A stretch of DNA of 64,000 bases from Colwellia psychrerythraea (GTDB lineage Bacteria > Pseudomonadota > Gammaproteobacteria > Enterobacterales > Alteromonadaceae). This document shows, piece after piece, positions 29,331-39,315 of this stretch. Below the pieces are notes generated by a model. The model searched no databases and was not told where the DNA came from. It saw nothing but the letters and a program-made list of their open reading frames with translations. Position 1 is the first letter of the stretch; each line of letters opens with the position of its first letter. Position numbers and translations under genes: made by a program. The stretch lies in contig NZ_JQED01000015.1 in the NCBI RefSeq assembly GCF_000764225.1, forward strand, positions 310,001 to 374,000, in the 5' to 3' direction.

Positions 29331-30500
29331 TTATTGTGGGCTTGCCAGTGGATAAAGCACTTGATCTTTATAACCTGTAGTGACAGGTACAAATCCCGAA
29401 AGTTCTTGGTCTAGCAAAATATCACCAGTATCACTAATTAACGGCTTATTGTTCAACGCTTCTAATTTAGCCTTAGTTGCCAGAATAATAATATTATCAC
29501 TGCCACCGGGTTGCGCTAAAATAGTACGGATAATACGTGGACTTAACTGCTGGTTTCCACGACCAAAGACATGTCCTTGCCCGCCAATCAAGGTAATAAC
29601 AAGCTTGCTGATATTGTCGTAGGCAGTAATCGCTTGATAGAGTTCTTCTTCTGTCACATCAGAATCTATAAGTGATTGCTCGCTAACAATATCTACGCCT
29701 AAAAGAGTGTTATCTAAAGCTAATTCATTCATTAAAAAAGCAGTAGTAGAACCCGAGCCTATAATGAACTGCCTGTCATCATTATCATTCATTTCCTCAA
29801 TAACATTAGCTGCAATATCTTGCAGCACAAGCTCGTCACTTTCTTTTCCACCTGATTTAACCGCCTGCACATAGCGCAGCTCACTTGGAATTTTCATCTC
29901 ACTATAACGCTTTGCCTTAACGATACCTTCTCTAAACAAGCTTTCGTCAATGTCCATGACATCACCGGTAGTTAAAGTGACGAGTTCCTTGTTAACCATC
30001 AATTCGATTATTCTGCCTGCGGCTTTTGGCGTTATAGCATAAACACCAGAGTGAATTTTACAGCCCGCCGGTATGCCTAAAACAGGCACTTGCTGATAAT
30101 CATCCTCTCGAGCAACCACATTGGCAATATCTCGAGCTGTTCCGTCACCACCGGCAAATAAAATAATGTCGACACCATGGGCTAATAAAGCTTCAACAGT
30201 TAACTGGCTATCATTACTTTCAGTATGCTTTTGCTCGGTTTGGTAAAGTACTTCGACTGTAAAGCCCAAATCACGAGCACATTGCTCACCCATAAGGTCG
30301 TTAGCGGTATAAATCACAATATCATTTTTGTATGGCAGTAGTACCTCAAGGGCTAAGGCGGCACGTGCATTTGCTTGTGGTTTTGCACCTAAGGCTAATG
30401 CATGCATTGCCATGCCATCACTTCCTTTAAGAGCAACACTTCCACCAATACCTGCAATAGGGTTGATGATAAACCCCAGTTTAAACTGTTTCATATTCAT
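29331..30500 (-). CDS. ATP-NAD kinase family protein (AcoX/COG3199-like)
   Basis: The 389 residues begin with LGFIINPIAGIGGSVALKGSDG, typical of this diacylglycerol kinase/NAD kinase-fold family, and contain the nucleotide motif ILFAGGDGTARDIANVV (GGDGT) and LGIPAGCKIHSGVYA. The true NAD kinase NadK is encoded separately at 42921, so this protein is probably a second NAD(H) kinase or a kinase of a related small molecule; the substrate is not known. Start at ATG 30500, with GGAAAGGAAC just before it. It overlaps the end of epmC by 20 bases, so translation is probably coupled. Confidence 0.8.
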   Translation of the reverse strand: MNMKQFKLGFIINPIAGIGGSVALKGSDGMAMHALALGAKPQANARAALALEVLLPYKNDIVIYTANDLMGEQCARDLGFTVEVLYQTEQKHTESNDSQLTVEALLAHGVDIILFAGGDGTARDIANVVAREDDYQQVPVLGIPAGCKIHSGVYAITPKAAGRIIELMVNKELVTLTTGDVMDIDESLFREGIVKAKRYSEMKIPSELRYVQAVKSGGKESDELVLQDIAANVIEEMNDNDDRQFIIGSGSTTAFLMNELALDNTLLGVDIVSEQSLIDSDVTEEELYQAITAYDNISKLVITLIGGQGHVFGRGNQQLSPRIIRTILAQPGGSDNIIILATKAKLEALNNKPLISDTGDILLDQELSGFVPVTTGYKDQVLYPLASPQ

Positions 30501-31050
30501 GTTCCTTTCCACTATTTTCTTTCTTTTCACCAAACTGCGCAGCTGTTAAAGGGTACGGTGTCTGGTAAAAACTAGTTAGTGCTTCAATAAATTGTTGTGC
30601 TCGAGGAGGGAAACCATTCTCGATGAACATTAACGCTTGCTGATGAACTTTTGCTTTAAAGCCGCTAAGATCTCCTTGATAGCCATTAAGGTTATCGGCA
30701 GAAGTATGAAATTTTCGCTTTGCTGCAACATTGAAAGCCCACTCAATTGCTTGAGGGATAACTTCCACTTGTTCAAATCTCTTTTGCTGTTTTTCATTGC
30801 GGCCATCTGGAATATACCAATAGCCAAAATCTTCTAGCAGTCGCCTTTTCGCACCCGCTTGGCACCAGTGGGCTATTTCATGAAATGCACTGGCATAATA
30901 TCCATGAGCAAAAATTATTTGATGAAAAGCACATTTTTCATCTGCAGGAGCATACAATGGTTCATCACCACCTTTGATTAAACGTGTATTGTATTGTTTA
31001 AAAAAAAGGTTATCGAAAAGGGAAATAAGATCTTGATAGCAGTGCTGCAT
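30481..31050 (-). CDS. epmC: Elongation factor P hydroxylase
   Basis: EpmC (YfcM) hydroxylates the beta-lysylated lysine of EF-P, the last step after EpmA and EpmB. The family hallmark FHEIAHWCQAGAKRRLLEDFGYWY, with the HExxH-like metal ligands, is present near residue 57, as is the RFEQVEVIPQAIEW segment. Length 189 against 182 in E. coli. It is first of a three-gene minus-strand group epmC - ATP-NAD kinase family gene - yfcL, matching the E. coli neighbourhood of mnmC. Confidence 0.92.
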   Translation of the reverse strand: MQHCYQDLISLFDNLFFKQYNTRLIKGGDEPLYAPADEKCAFHQIIFAHGYYASAFHEIAHWCQAGAKRRLLEDFGYWYIPDGRNEKQQKRFEQVEVIPQAIEWAFNVAAKRKFHTSADNLNGYQGDLSGFKAKVHQQALMFIENGFPPRAQQFIEALTSFYQTPYPLTAAQFGEKKENSGKEHEYETV

Positions 31051-31093
31051 AGATTTAGCAAATTAGCTGTAATTAATGTCGGCTAGTATAACG

Positions 31094-31121
31094 AAAAATG
31101 GCGATTGTTACATTGCCATTT
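31094..31121 (-). terminator. Terminator after the mrp operon
   Basis: On the minus strand AAATGGC (31115-31121) pairs with GCCATTT (31096-31102) and is followed by TTTTTCG. It lies about 100 bp past mrpG and before epmC. Confidence 0.65.
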
Positions 31122-31224
31122 CCATTTTTTTACTATGATAGAGCCCATATCAAAAGCTTTATAGCACGTTATTAATAACAGCATCACCAAACTAAATTGC
31201 TATTAAACGAAGTTTCATAAAAGA

Positions 31225-31557
31225 TTATGCTTCATCTTCGACATTATCTTTTCCTTGAGTTTTCTCTATACTATCAAGCTTATGATGAATAGCTGATTTA
31301 ATCATCATATAAGCACTGATGGGTGCCGTGAGTAATAAAAACAGTGAAATAAGTATTTCTTTTACACTCACCCCTGCTTGTGTGGTGCTAAAAAATATCA
31401 TAGCTGCAGTTAACAGGGCAGCCATACCAAGTGTTGTTGCTTTAGTTGGGCCATGAAGTCGCATAAAAAAGTCAGGCATTTTTACTAAGCCAATCGAACC
31501 AACAAGTACAAAAGTACCGCCAATTAATAATAATATTGAAATAATCCATTCAGTCAT
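31225..31557 (-). CDS. mrpG: Na+/H+ (or K+/H+) antiporter subunit G
   Basis: Small subunit of the Mrp/Mnh/Pha multi-protein cation/proton antiporter in the inner membrane. The 110 residues have three membrane helices (about 5-25, 40-60 and 65-88) and the family motif GSIGLVKMPDFFMRLHGPTKATTLG. It is the last gene of the operon, 10 bp after mrpF, with a charged C-terminal tail. Confidence 0.93.
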   Translation of the reverse strand: MTEWIISILLLIGGTFVLVGSIGLVKMPDFFMRLHGPTKATTLGMAALLTAAMIFFSTTQAGVSVKEILISLFLLLTAPISAYMMIKSAIHHKLDSIEKTQGKDNVEDEA

Positions 31558-31567
31558 AACTTCCCCC

Positions 31568-31837
31568 TTATTCTATAATATCGCCACGAAGCAAGTATTT
31601 ACATACTGCAACCGTACTTACAAAACCTAACATAGCGATTAACAGAGCTGCTTCATAATATAATGCGGTTCCCATACTCATGCCATACAAAATAATCAGT
31701 GCAATACTATTAATATACATTGTATCAAGCGCAAGTATCCTATCGGGTACAGAAGGACCTACGAGTAAACGCCATATATTTAATAACAATGACAAACCGA
31801 TCATAGCGAACACAATTAAAATAACAGTTTCTAGCAT
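31568..31837 (-). CDS. mrpF: Na+/H+ (or K+/H+) antiporter subunit F
   Basis: The 89 residues form three membrane helices. RLLVGPSVPDRILALDTMYINS is the conserved MrpF signature with an Asp important in family members. It overlaps the end of mrpE by 7 bases, which indicates coupled translation. Confidence 0.93.
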   Translation of the reverse strand: MLETVILIVFAMIGLSLLLNIWRLLVGPSVPDRILALDTMYINSIALIILYGMSMGTALYYEAALLIAMLGFVSTVAVCKYLLRGDIIE

Positions 31838-32367
31838 TGAAATATCTCCTTTAAAGGGGTTTCATAACGTTGCTTAATTGTGTTTATTAAGGCCTGCTCA
31901 TCTTTAAGGTCTAACACATGTATTAGTAAAAATCGTTGTTCACAACTTTCACCTTCAGTAAAACGCTCACTGCATGGATACACTTCAGCACTGACAGTTC
32001 CCGGTGTTAATGACACTGTACTTGCCAATATTGTAATTGGCATACTGTGTGTTAAATCCAGCGGCACTTTGATAAAGCCTGGAGTTAATTTTTTGGTCGG
32101 GCCTAAAATCAAAATTGCGACCTGAACATTCGCCGTAATGATGTCATATAACACTAGCAGTATATGACGTAGCGCTAAAACAGGTTTTATTACTAAGGGT
32201 TGTTTAGTGCTAAAGGGGCTAGTCGCCAACGGAATAACTATGGCTAAAATAACGGCCAATACAATATGTCCCAGCGAGACACTATTATTTAATAATAGCC
32301 ATACAAAAAACAATAAAAGGCTCAATATAGGAGCAGGTAGCCATTTAAATCGTGTTTCTAACCGCAT
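31831..32367 (-). CDS. mrpE: Na+/H+ (or K+/H+) antiporter subunit E
   Basis: A 178-residue protein with two N-terminal membrane helices (about 12-50) and a soluble C-terminal part. The motif TLTPGTVSAEV, seen here as SLTPGTVSAEVYP, and the LDLTHSMPITILAST segment identify it. Start and mrpD stop share one base. Confidence 0.93.
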   Translation of the reverse strand: MRLETRFKWLPAPILSLLLFFVWLLLNNSVSLGHIVLAVILAIVIPLATSPFSTKQPLVIKPVLALRHILLVLYDIITANVQVAILILGPTKKLTPGFIKVPLDLTHSMPITILASTVSLTPGTVSAEVYPCSERFTEGESCEQRFLLIHVLDLKDEQALINTIKQRYETPLKEIFQC

Positions 32368-33884
32368 TACTGGCCTCCTGAAAGAATAACTTTAATGTGG
32401 TAATTAAAATCGTGCAATTGGGTCGCAGCACTTAGTGCATATTCACTTAATGGTCCGGCAAAAACACTCATTAAAGGCGCCCCCGAAATAAGAATGATCA
32501 GAGCCACTAGCTGCATTGGGTGGACACGTTCTTTTGCTACACTTTCTGTGACTTTACCCTGATGATGCCAAAAAACAGTACTACCTGCTTTTGAAACCCC
32601 AATTAATATAGCCAAACTTGCAAGTAAATAGAGCGGCCAAAATATAAAAGTATATTCAGCATTCAATGTGGCTTTAAGCAGCCAAACTTTACCAATAAAA
32701 CCAGAAAGTGGTGGCATACCTATCACCGCAACACCTGCAATCAAAAAGCCAATACCAAGTAACCTTGGCTGAGAAACTGCCGGTCCTGCGATAATACGAT
32801 CAGCAACATTACCACGTTGGCGACCAATTAAATCAGCCAAAATAAAGAGTGCTGCAGTGACCAATGTTGAATGAACTAAGTAATAAATAGCTGAAGAAGT
32901 AGCCTCAACAGATTGTACGGCCACTAAAGCCACTAAAGTTCCCACAGACACTATCACCAAATTGGCGGCTAGCTTTCTTATATCTTTACTGGCTATAACA
33001 CCTAAAGTGCCCATTGCAATGGTGGCAAGCGCCAACCACCACAACCAAGTTTGTGCCATATGACTTAGCTCACCCGCTTCATCACCAAAAATTAGGGTAT
33101 AAACGCGCATCATTGAATAGACCCCCACTTTGGTCATGATGGCAAATAATGCTGCAACAATTGGCATTGCCGTAGCATAAGTATTTGGTAGCCATAAATG
33201 TAGTGGTAATAAGGCGCTTTTTAAAGCAAATACGACCAACAATAACATACCACCGATTTTAGCGAGATAAACATCATCACCTTGCAAAACGGCTACTTTT
33301 TGAGCCATGTCCGCCATATTTAAGGTGCCTAAGACACCATATAATACTCCCAGAGAGATCAAGAACACCGCCGAACCCACAAGGTTCATAATCACATAAT
33401 GTAATGCTGCTTGGGTATTCTTTTTATCCCCACCGTGCATTAACAATGAATACGAGGAAATCAGTAATACTTCGAAAAATACAAAGAGATTAAAAGCATC
33501 ACCGGTTAAGAATGCGCCGTTAACCCCGAGAATCAAAAAGTGCACCAGTGGATGAAAAAAGCGGCCCTTTTCATCATCCCCTGCACACGCATATAAAACA
33601 CATACGATGCCTAACAAAGCAGTTAAACAAGCTAATAATGTAGATAAGGGATCAGCAACGAGTACAATACCAAAAGGCGCACTCCAATCACCAATAGCAT
33701 AAACTTGTGTCCCATCAACTTGCACTTTTAATAATAAAGCCACTGATGCAATAAATGTAATTATGCTTAAAACGACTGACGTTGCTCTTCTAATGGTTAT
33801 GCTTTTACCACAAGGCGGCATCAATAAAATAACAGCTGCCAACATAGGTAGTAATACAGGTAAAGAGGTCAAATGCTGGATCAT
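32367..33884 (-). CDS. mrpD: Na+/H+ (or K+/H+) antiporter subunit D
   Basis: The 505-residue proton-translocating subunit, homologous to complex I NuoM/NuoN. About 14 membrane helices are evident. Key charged residues of the family are visible in FVFFEVLLISSYSLLMHG (helix 5 Glu) and LKSALLPLHLWLPNTYATA (helix 7 Lys). It overlaps mrpC by 4 bases (ATGA). Confidence 0.96.
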   Translation of the reverse strand: MIQHLTSLPVLLPMLAAVILLMPPCGKSITIRRATSVVLSIITFIASVALLLKVQVDGTQVYAIGDWSAPFGIVLVADPLSTLLACLTALLGIVCVLYACAGDDEKGRFFHPLVHFLILGVNGAFLTGDAFNLFVFFEVLLISSYSLLMHGGDKKNTQAALHYVIMNLVGSAVFLISLGVLYGVLGTLNMADMAQKVAVLQGDDVYLAKIGGMLLLVVFALKSALLPLHLWLPNTYATAMPIVAALFAIMTKVGVYSMMRVYTLIFGDEAGELSHMAQTWLWWLALATIAMGTLGVIASKDIRKLAANLVIVSVGTLVALVAVQSVEATSSAIYYLVHSTLVTAALFILADLIGRQRGNVADRIIAGPAVSQPRLLGIGFLIAGVAVIGMPPLSGFIGKVWLLKATLNAEYTFIFWPLYLLASLAILIGVSKAGSTVFWHHQGKVTESVAKERVHPMQLVALIILISGAPLMSVFAGPLSEYALSAATQLHDFNYHIKVILSGGQ

Positions 33885-34228
33885 ACTTTACCCTTTTTAC
33901 GTTCGTCCGATAACTCGCCATCTACATGATCATTTCCTAAATCAGCTCGGCCTCTGATAGCTAAAATAACCACAAAGGCAGTCATAGCAAAGCCGATAAC
34001 AATAGCGGTTAGTACAAAAGCTTGTGGCAGTGGATCGGCATATTCTGTTCCAGATCCAAGTACGGCAGCCTTGTTGAGGCTAAGTCGTCCCGAAGAAAAC
34101 AGAAATAAATTAACCGCATAAGAAAGCATGGTTAGTCCTAATACGACGGGAAAAGTTCTTGAGCGCAATATTAAAAATACGCCACAAGACACTAAAAGCC
34201 CAACGCATGATGCGTATAGTATCTCCAT
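33881..34228 (-). CDS. mrpC: Na+/H+ (or K+/H+) antiporter subunit C
   Basis: A 115-residue, three-helix subunit homologous to NuoK. The motif ADPLPQAFVLTAIVIGFAMTAF is the family signature. It overlaps the mrpA stop by one base and mrpD by four. The end of the protein is strongly charged (DERKKGKV). Confidence 0.94.
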   Translation of the reverse strand: MEILYASCVGLLVSCGVFLILRSRTFPVVLGLTMLSYAVNLFLFSSGRLSLNKAAVLGSGTEYADPLPQAFVLTAIVIGFAMTAFVVILAIRGRADLGNDHVDGELSDERKKGKV

Positions 34229-37020
34229 TAAACATGTACCCCTTCTTTTGGCGCATTAGCCGTAAGTTGACCTAGACTAGCCAAAATCATTAACGTTGCT
34301 CCCACTACAGTTAAGTAAACACCTAAATCAAATACCAGAGCGCTGGCAAGTTCAATTTTTCCAATGAATGGAATATCAAAATAATCAAACCACGTAGTCA
34401 AAAACGGTCTTTCAAAGAACCAACTGCCAACCCCAGTAACTAGAGCAATCGTAATACCAGATGCAATAATCTTACGGTAATTGATAGGCAGTCGTTCGGC
34501 TATCCAGTTTGACCCATGAGCGATATACTGCAAAATGAACGCAATAGCAGTGACTAAGCCAGCAATAAAACCGCCACCAGGGAGGTTATGTCCACGCAAG
34601 AAGATATAAAATGACACCATCAACGCCAAAGGTAGTAATGACTGTGAAATACTAGCTAATAAAATAGGGTAACGCTCTTTTGCCCAAACCCGGCCTTCAC
34701 TATCACTTCTCGGCATAATTAAAGGTAAGTTGGCTAATAATTTAGCAATACCTAGCGCGGCAATTCCCAACACGATGATCTCACCTAACGTATCAAAACC
34801 ACGAAAATCTACCAAAATAACATTAACAACGTTCGTACCACCACCACCGGTTTTAGCATTTGCTAAGAAGAAATCAGAAATAGATTCAAGTGGACGTGTA
34901 AGTAAAGCGTAACAAACACTACTTACCACAATACCCAAAGCAGCTGAAACCCCTAAATCACGTAACACATGAATAGAACTAGACTCTTTTGGTGAGTGTT
35001 GCGGTAAGAAAAACAGTGCCAGCATAAGTAAAACAATAGTGACAACTTCAACCGTTAATTGAGTTAATGCTAAATCAGGCGCTGACAGTCGAGTAAATGC
35101 AACAGATACCATTAAGCCAACCACCGAGATCATCAGCAATGAGATAACGCGTGAACGATGCCAAATCACAGTACTAATGGCACCAATCATTAATAATGCT
35201 GCGCCAACTGCGTTATGAACATCAATTGGAGTAGGTTGTTTTTGACCACCTAACTGGCTCATTTCAAATAATGGCCCACCTGCAAGGATCAATACAATGG
35301 CAAACATCAACATTAAATAACGTTGTAAAGAACCATTTTCAATAGCGCTAATTTTACGCTGACACCATTTGGTCACAACATATATAGTGCTATCGAAGAG
35401 CTTTTTAGCATCCAATGTTGGCAGTGATGCTTGATATTGGTAGAGGTAACGACGTTGTGAATACAGCAATATACCACCGGTTACGGCAATAGCGCTCATC
35501 AATAGCGGTAGATTAAAACCATGCCATAGCGCAACTTTATACTCTGGCACATAGCCACCAATGACCGCGAAAGACGCGGCTTTTAAAATATCGTCGACGA
35601 CAAAGTTTGGGAATATTCCCACGACTAAACATAAGGCAACAAGTATCTCGATTGGCACTCGCATATAGCGTGGAGGCTCACTGGGTTGTTTCGGTAAATC
35701 AATGGGGTCGCCATTAAAGAAAACATCATGAATAAAACGAGCCGAGTAAGCTACCGCTAAAGCGCCTGCTACGGTGGCAAGCACAGGAATAAGCCAAGAC
35801 ATAGACCCGAGCAATTGCTGATGCAGGGTTTCAGCAAAAAACATTTCTTTAGATAAGAAACCATTTAATAGTGGGACACCGGCCATCGCTGCCGCAGCCA
35901 CCATAGCAAGTGTTGCCGTGTATGGCATAAATCGCCACATACCGTTGAGTTTTCGCATGTCACGGGTACCCGTTTCATGGTCAATAATACCCGTTGCCAT
36001 AAATAATGAGGCTTTAAAGGTTGCGTGGTTAATTATATGGAAAATTGCGGCTACTGCCGCAAGTTCAGTATCGAGACCCAATAATAAAGTAATCAAACCC
36101 AAATGGCTGATAGTTGAATAGGCTAACAAGCCTTTTAAATCATGCTTAAATAAGGCGATATAGGCGCCAAATAATAAGGTCGATAGCCCGGTTAAACTGA
36201 CCAGAAGAAACCATAGTTCTGTACCGGCTAAAGCGGGATAAAAACGTGCTAATAAAAAGATACCTGCCTTTACCATTGTAGCTGAGTGTAGATAAGCACT
36301 AACTGGCGTTGGCGCAGCCATCGCATGTGGTAACCAAAAATGAAAAGGGAATTGCGCTGACTTAGTGAATGCACCAAGTAATATTAAGATTAAGGTAACT
36401 TCATACCAAGCATGGGCTTGTATAATTTCTCTACTCGCTAAAATAATATCTAAATTATAACTTCCAACGATATTCCCCAATAAGAGCAAACCAGCAAGTA
36501 AAGCTAAACCTCCGCCTCCCGTAATGGTTAAGGCCATTATTGCGCCCTTACGAGCTTCAGCTTTTTGCCACCAATAGCTAATCAATAAAAACGAGCTAAT
36601 ACTGGTCAGTTCCCAAAAAAACCACAGCTGTATGACATTGTTTGACATAACGATACCCAGCATCGCAGTCATGAATAACATTAAATAAGCATAAAGTTTC
36701 GGCATAGAATCATTACTGCTTAGATAATAACGAGCATAAAAAATAACTAATATACCAATGCCTAATATCATGAAAACAAACAGAAGGGCTAAACCATCCA
36801 AACGAAATGCGATATCTACACCGAGTAAAGGGATCCAAGAAATGGTTTCACGTATAGCATCACCAGAGAAAACTGCCGGAGCGAAGCTAATAGCCAAACC
36901 TAATGCAATGATCGGCGTTATCAATGTCAAGGCAGTCGATTGATTACGTGATAATTTACCCGTCATTGAGGAGATAATACTGCCAAGTAAGGATAACAGG
37001 GGTATCCAAAGCAAAGTCAT
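34228..37020 (-). CDS. mrpA: Na+/H+ (or K+/H+) antiporter subunit A with fused B domain
   Basis: The 930 residues combine a NuoL-like antiporter unit (about 1-600) with a C-terminal MrpB-like domain. [17 protein letters not shown] and [24 protein letters not shown] are the conserved antiporter motifs; [19 protein letters not shown] near residue 800 marks the MrpB domain, so no separate mrpB exists. This arrangement (A with fused B, then C-D-E-F-G) is the group 2 Mrp type. I start at ATG 37020 (AAAGG before it) rather than 37077. Mrp exchangers keep cytoplasmic Na+ and pH in balance, fitting a marine cell. Confidence 0.95.
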   Translation of the reverse strand: MTLLWIPLLSLLGSIISSMTGKLSRNQSTALTLITPIIALGLAISFAPAVFSGDAIRETISWIPLLGVDIAFRLDGLALLFVFMILGIGILVIFYARYYLSSNDSMPKLYAYLMLFMTAMLGIVMSNNVIQLWFFWELTSISSFLLISYWWQKAEARKGAIMALTITGGGGLALLAGLLLLGNIVGSYNLDIILASREIIQAHAWYEVTLILILLGAFTKSAQFPFHFWLPHAMAAPTPVSAYLHSATMVKAGIFLLARFYPALAGTELWFLLVSLTGLSTLLFGAYIALFKHDLKGLLAYSTISHLGLITLLLGLDTELAAVAAIFHIINHATFKASLFMATGIIDHETGTRDMRKLNGMWRFMPYTATLAMVAAAAMAGVPLLNGFLSKEMFFAETLHQQLLGSMSWLIPVLATVAGALAVAYSARFIHDVFFNGDPIDLPKQPSEPPRYMRVPIEILVALCLVVGIFPNFVVDDILKAASFAVIGGYVPEYKVALWHGFNLPLLMSAIAVTGGILLYSQRRYLYQYQASLPTLDAKKLFDSTIYVVTKWCQRKISAIENGSLQRYLMLMFAIVLILAGGPLFEMSQLGGQKQPTPIDVHNAVGAALLMIGAISTVIWHRSRVISLLMISVVGLMVSVAFTRLSAPDLALTQLTVEVVTIVLLMLALFFLPQHSPKESSSIHVLRDLGVSAALGIVVSSVCYALLTRPLESISDFFLANAKTGGGGTNVVNVILVDFRGFDTLGEIIVLGIAALGIAKLLANLPLIMPRSDSEGRVWAKERYPILLASISQSLLPLALMVSFYIFLRGHNLPGGGFIAGLVTAIAFILQYIAHGSNWIAERLPINYRKIIASGITIALVTGVGSWFFERPFLTTWFDYFDIPFIGKIELASALVFDLGVYLTVVGATLMILASLGQLTANAPKEGVHV

Positions 37021-37301
37021 AGAGTAAACCTTTTTATTTTTATAATGAGAAGTAATCGTATTGAGAGATATAGCCATAATATGTCAGATTACATAGTACT
37101 GGCAAACATTATCAACGTGAAAATTTGTAACGACTTTATCACGATATAACACAACTTTCTCGACTAAAGTCTAAAATTAATTCGGATAATTTAAAAATTA
37201 ACGTCAAAAATTCAAATAATCTGATTATTTCACTAGTCTCAACACCTGTATTAAGTGTACTATTTAACCTAATGAAGCGGCAATAAATTTACAGGTGACA
37301 A

Positions 37302-37769
37302 ATGAAGAAGCTCGATAGCATCGATTTACAAGTATTAACCATATTATATGATGATGCAGATATTACAAATAAGGAACTTGCAGCCAAAATAGGAATTGCC
37401 CCATCAACTTGTTTAGAGCGAGTTAAGCGCTTGAAGCTTAGTGGTGTTATTAAAGGCGCATTTATCGATGTAAACTTACAAACTATTGGCGGTAATATAG
37501 AAGCTATTGCAGCAATTCGTTTACAACCTTATTCAGAAGAGATTGTAAATGGCCTGCGTGATGACTTATTAAAACATCCTGAGATATTAAATTTGTATCA
37601 TATGGGAGGCAGCTATGATTACTACATACATATGTCAGTTAAAGATAGCGAGCATTTACGCCAGTTTGTTTTTAAAAATATAACCTCTCGTGATGAAGTC
37701 ACAACAGTTGAAACATCACTGGTATTTGAACACAGCCGCAGCGGTATTTTACCCAATTTCGACGAGTAA
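37302..37769 (+). CDS. Lrp/AsnC-family transcriptional regulator
   Basis: The 155 residues begin with a winged helix-turn-helix (about 5-60) whose recognition helix is IGIAPSTCLERVKRLK. A RAM (ligand-binding alpha/beta) domain follows (about 65-145). These proteins sense amino acids and act as octamers. It is divergent from the mrp operon with a 281-base gap, so it may control mrp or itself, but nothing in the sequence proves this. Ends at a bidirectional terminator shared with dnaJ. Confidence 0.9.
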   Translation: MKKLDSIDLQVLTILYDDADITNKELAAKIGIAPSTCLERVKRLKLSGVIKGAFIDVNLQTIGGNIEAIAAIRLQPYSEEIVNGLRDDLLKHPEILNLYHMGGSYDYYIHMSVKDSEHLRQFVFKNITSRDEVTTVETSLVFEHSRSGILPNFDE

Positions 37770-37813
37770 TTTTTCTTACGAGCTCTAACAAATAAACTGT
37801 AAATCACAGTCAT

Positions 37814-37853
37814 AAAAAATCCCGCAGTTATCGTTAAATAACGCGGGATTTTT
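37814..37853. terminator. Bidirectional terminator between the Lrp-like gene and dnaJ
   Basis: AAAAATCCCGC pairs with GCGGGATTTTT, with a further inner pairing (GTTAT / ATAAC). A and T runs flank both sides. Confidence 0.9.
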
Positions 37854-37880
37854 GAATCTGACATTAATCAGCTATACGTA

Positions 37881-39017
37881 TTAGCTTTTAAGATCATCAA
37901 AGAATTTCTTAACACCATCAAAGAAGCCTGTTTCTTTTGGGCTATGCTTCTTATTACTGCTGGCCATTTTTTCTTCTAATTGACGTAATAAGTCAGCTTG
38001 ATCACCTGATAGGTTAACTGGTGTTTCAATGACAACTTTACACATCAAGTCACCCGTAGAAGAACTACGTACCGACTTAACACCTTTACCACGTAGGCGG
38101 AACATTTTACCTGTCTGGGTTTCTTTAGGCACTTTAAGCTTAACTTTGCCCCCTAAAGTTGGTACTTCAATTTCCCCACCAAGAGCAGCTGTTACAAAAC
38201 TAATAGGCACTTCACAATATAGGTGGTTTTCATCACGTACAAAGATGTCATGATCTCGTACATTCACTTGAACATATAAATCGCCTGCTGGTGCACCATG
38301 CTCGCCGGCTTCACCTTCACCAGACAAACGAATTCTATCGCCAGTATCAACGCCTGCTGGAATTTTAACTGACAACGTTTTCGTCTTCTCAACACGTCCT
38401 TGACCACGACATGAAGTACATTTATCAGCAATAACTTTACCTTTACCGCTACACGTAGGACAAGTTTGTTGAACAGCAAATAGCCCTTGGCGCATTTGTA
38501 CTTGGCCATGACCATGACAAGTGCTACAGGTTTTTGCTGAAGTACCAGGTTTAGCACCAGAGCCATCACAAGGTTCACAGCTTACATAAGTCGGTACTTT
38601 GATTTCTAAGCTCTTACCTTTAACCGCATCTTCCAAGGTTAAATCTACGTTATAGCGTAAATCGCTACCGCGTTGCTGACGTTGACGTCCGCGACCACCG
38701 CCGCCACCAAAAATATCGCCAAAGATATCACCGAAGTCTTGGCCAAAGCCACCGCCGCCGCCAAATCCACCGCCACCACCGTGACCACCTTGTTCAAAAG
38801 CAGCATGACCATATTGGTCGTAAGCAGCACGTTTTTGATCGTCATTGAGCACTTCATAAGCCTCTTTAACTTCTTTAAACGTTTCTTCTTTAGCCTTATC
38901 ACCTGCAGTACGATCAGGATGATACTTCATGGCTAACTTTTTATAAGCTTTTTTAACTTCTTTCTCAGAGGCGTCTTGGCTAACCCCTAATACTTCATAA
39001 TAATCACGTTTTGACAT
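37881..39017 (-). CDS. dnaJ: Chaperone protein DnaJ
   Basis: DnaJ stimulates DnaK ATPase and delivers unfolded clients. The J domain (1-70) has HPD in KYHPDRT. A Gly/Phe-rich stretch (about 75-110) follows. Four zinc-binding C-x-x-C-x-G-x-G motifs lie at about 145-210: [32 protein letters not shown]. The C-terminal substrate-binding domains complete the 378 residues (E. coli 376). It follows dnaK by 298 bases that contain hairpins, so its expression may be set separately. Confidence 0.98.
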   Translation of the reverse strand: MSKRDYYEVLGVSQDASEKEVKKAYKKLAMKYHPDRTAGDKAKEETFKEVKEAYEVLNDDQKRAAYDQYGHAAFEQGGHGGGGGFGGGGGFGQDFGDIFGDIFGGGGGRGRQRQQRGSDLRYNVDLTLEDAVKGKSLEIKVPTYVSCEPCDGSGAKPGTSAKTCSTCHGHGQVQMRQGLFAVQQTCPTCSGKGKVIADKCTSCRGQGRVEKTKTLSVKIPAGVDTGDRIRLSGEGEAGEHGAPAGDLYVQVNVRDHDIFVRDENHLYCEVPISFVTAALGGEIEVPTLGGKVKLKVPKETQTGKMFRLRGKGVKSVRSSSTGDLMCKVVIETPVNLSGDQADLLRQLEEKMASSNKKHSPKETGFFDGVKKFFDDLKS

Positions 39018-39136
39018 AAATTTGTTTCTTTACTTCAAGTTGATTGAGACTAATTTTCTTCATTTTTTAGAAGTAGTCCGAAAAAAATCAAGAAAATCAG
39101 CACCAATTTTAAAATTAATTACTGATTTCTTATACA

Positions 39137-39166
39137 CAAAAAGCGCCGAGTAATATCGACGCTTTT
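39137..39166 (-). terminator. Terminator-like hairpin between dnaK and dnaJ
   Basis: On the minus strand AAAAGCGTCGA pairs with TCGGCGCTTTT (one G-U) and is followed by a T run. It probably makes dnaJ expression lower than dnaK by partial termination. Confidence 0.7.
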
Positions 39167-39230
39167 CAAAGATGACAAAGTTTAACTTCTTTGAATGCTA
39201 AGGTTAGGTTAAATTACTTTAGTTCAAGAA

Positions 39231-39267
39231 GAAGGTACGGAGCGTATGACTATACGTAAGTACCTTC
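39231..39267 (-). other. Second hairpin between dnaK and dnaJ
   Basis: GAAGGTAC (39231-39238) pairs with GTACCTTC (39260-39267), with a short inner GCGTA/TACG pairing. It has no T run and might act as an mRNA-stabilising or processing element. Confidence 0.45.
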
Positions 39268-39315
39268 GACGTAGAAATTAAGTAATATAACGACAGCTTA
39301 GCTGTTCAAAAATAA

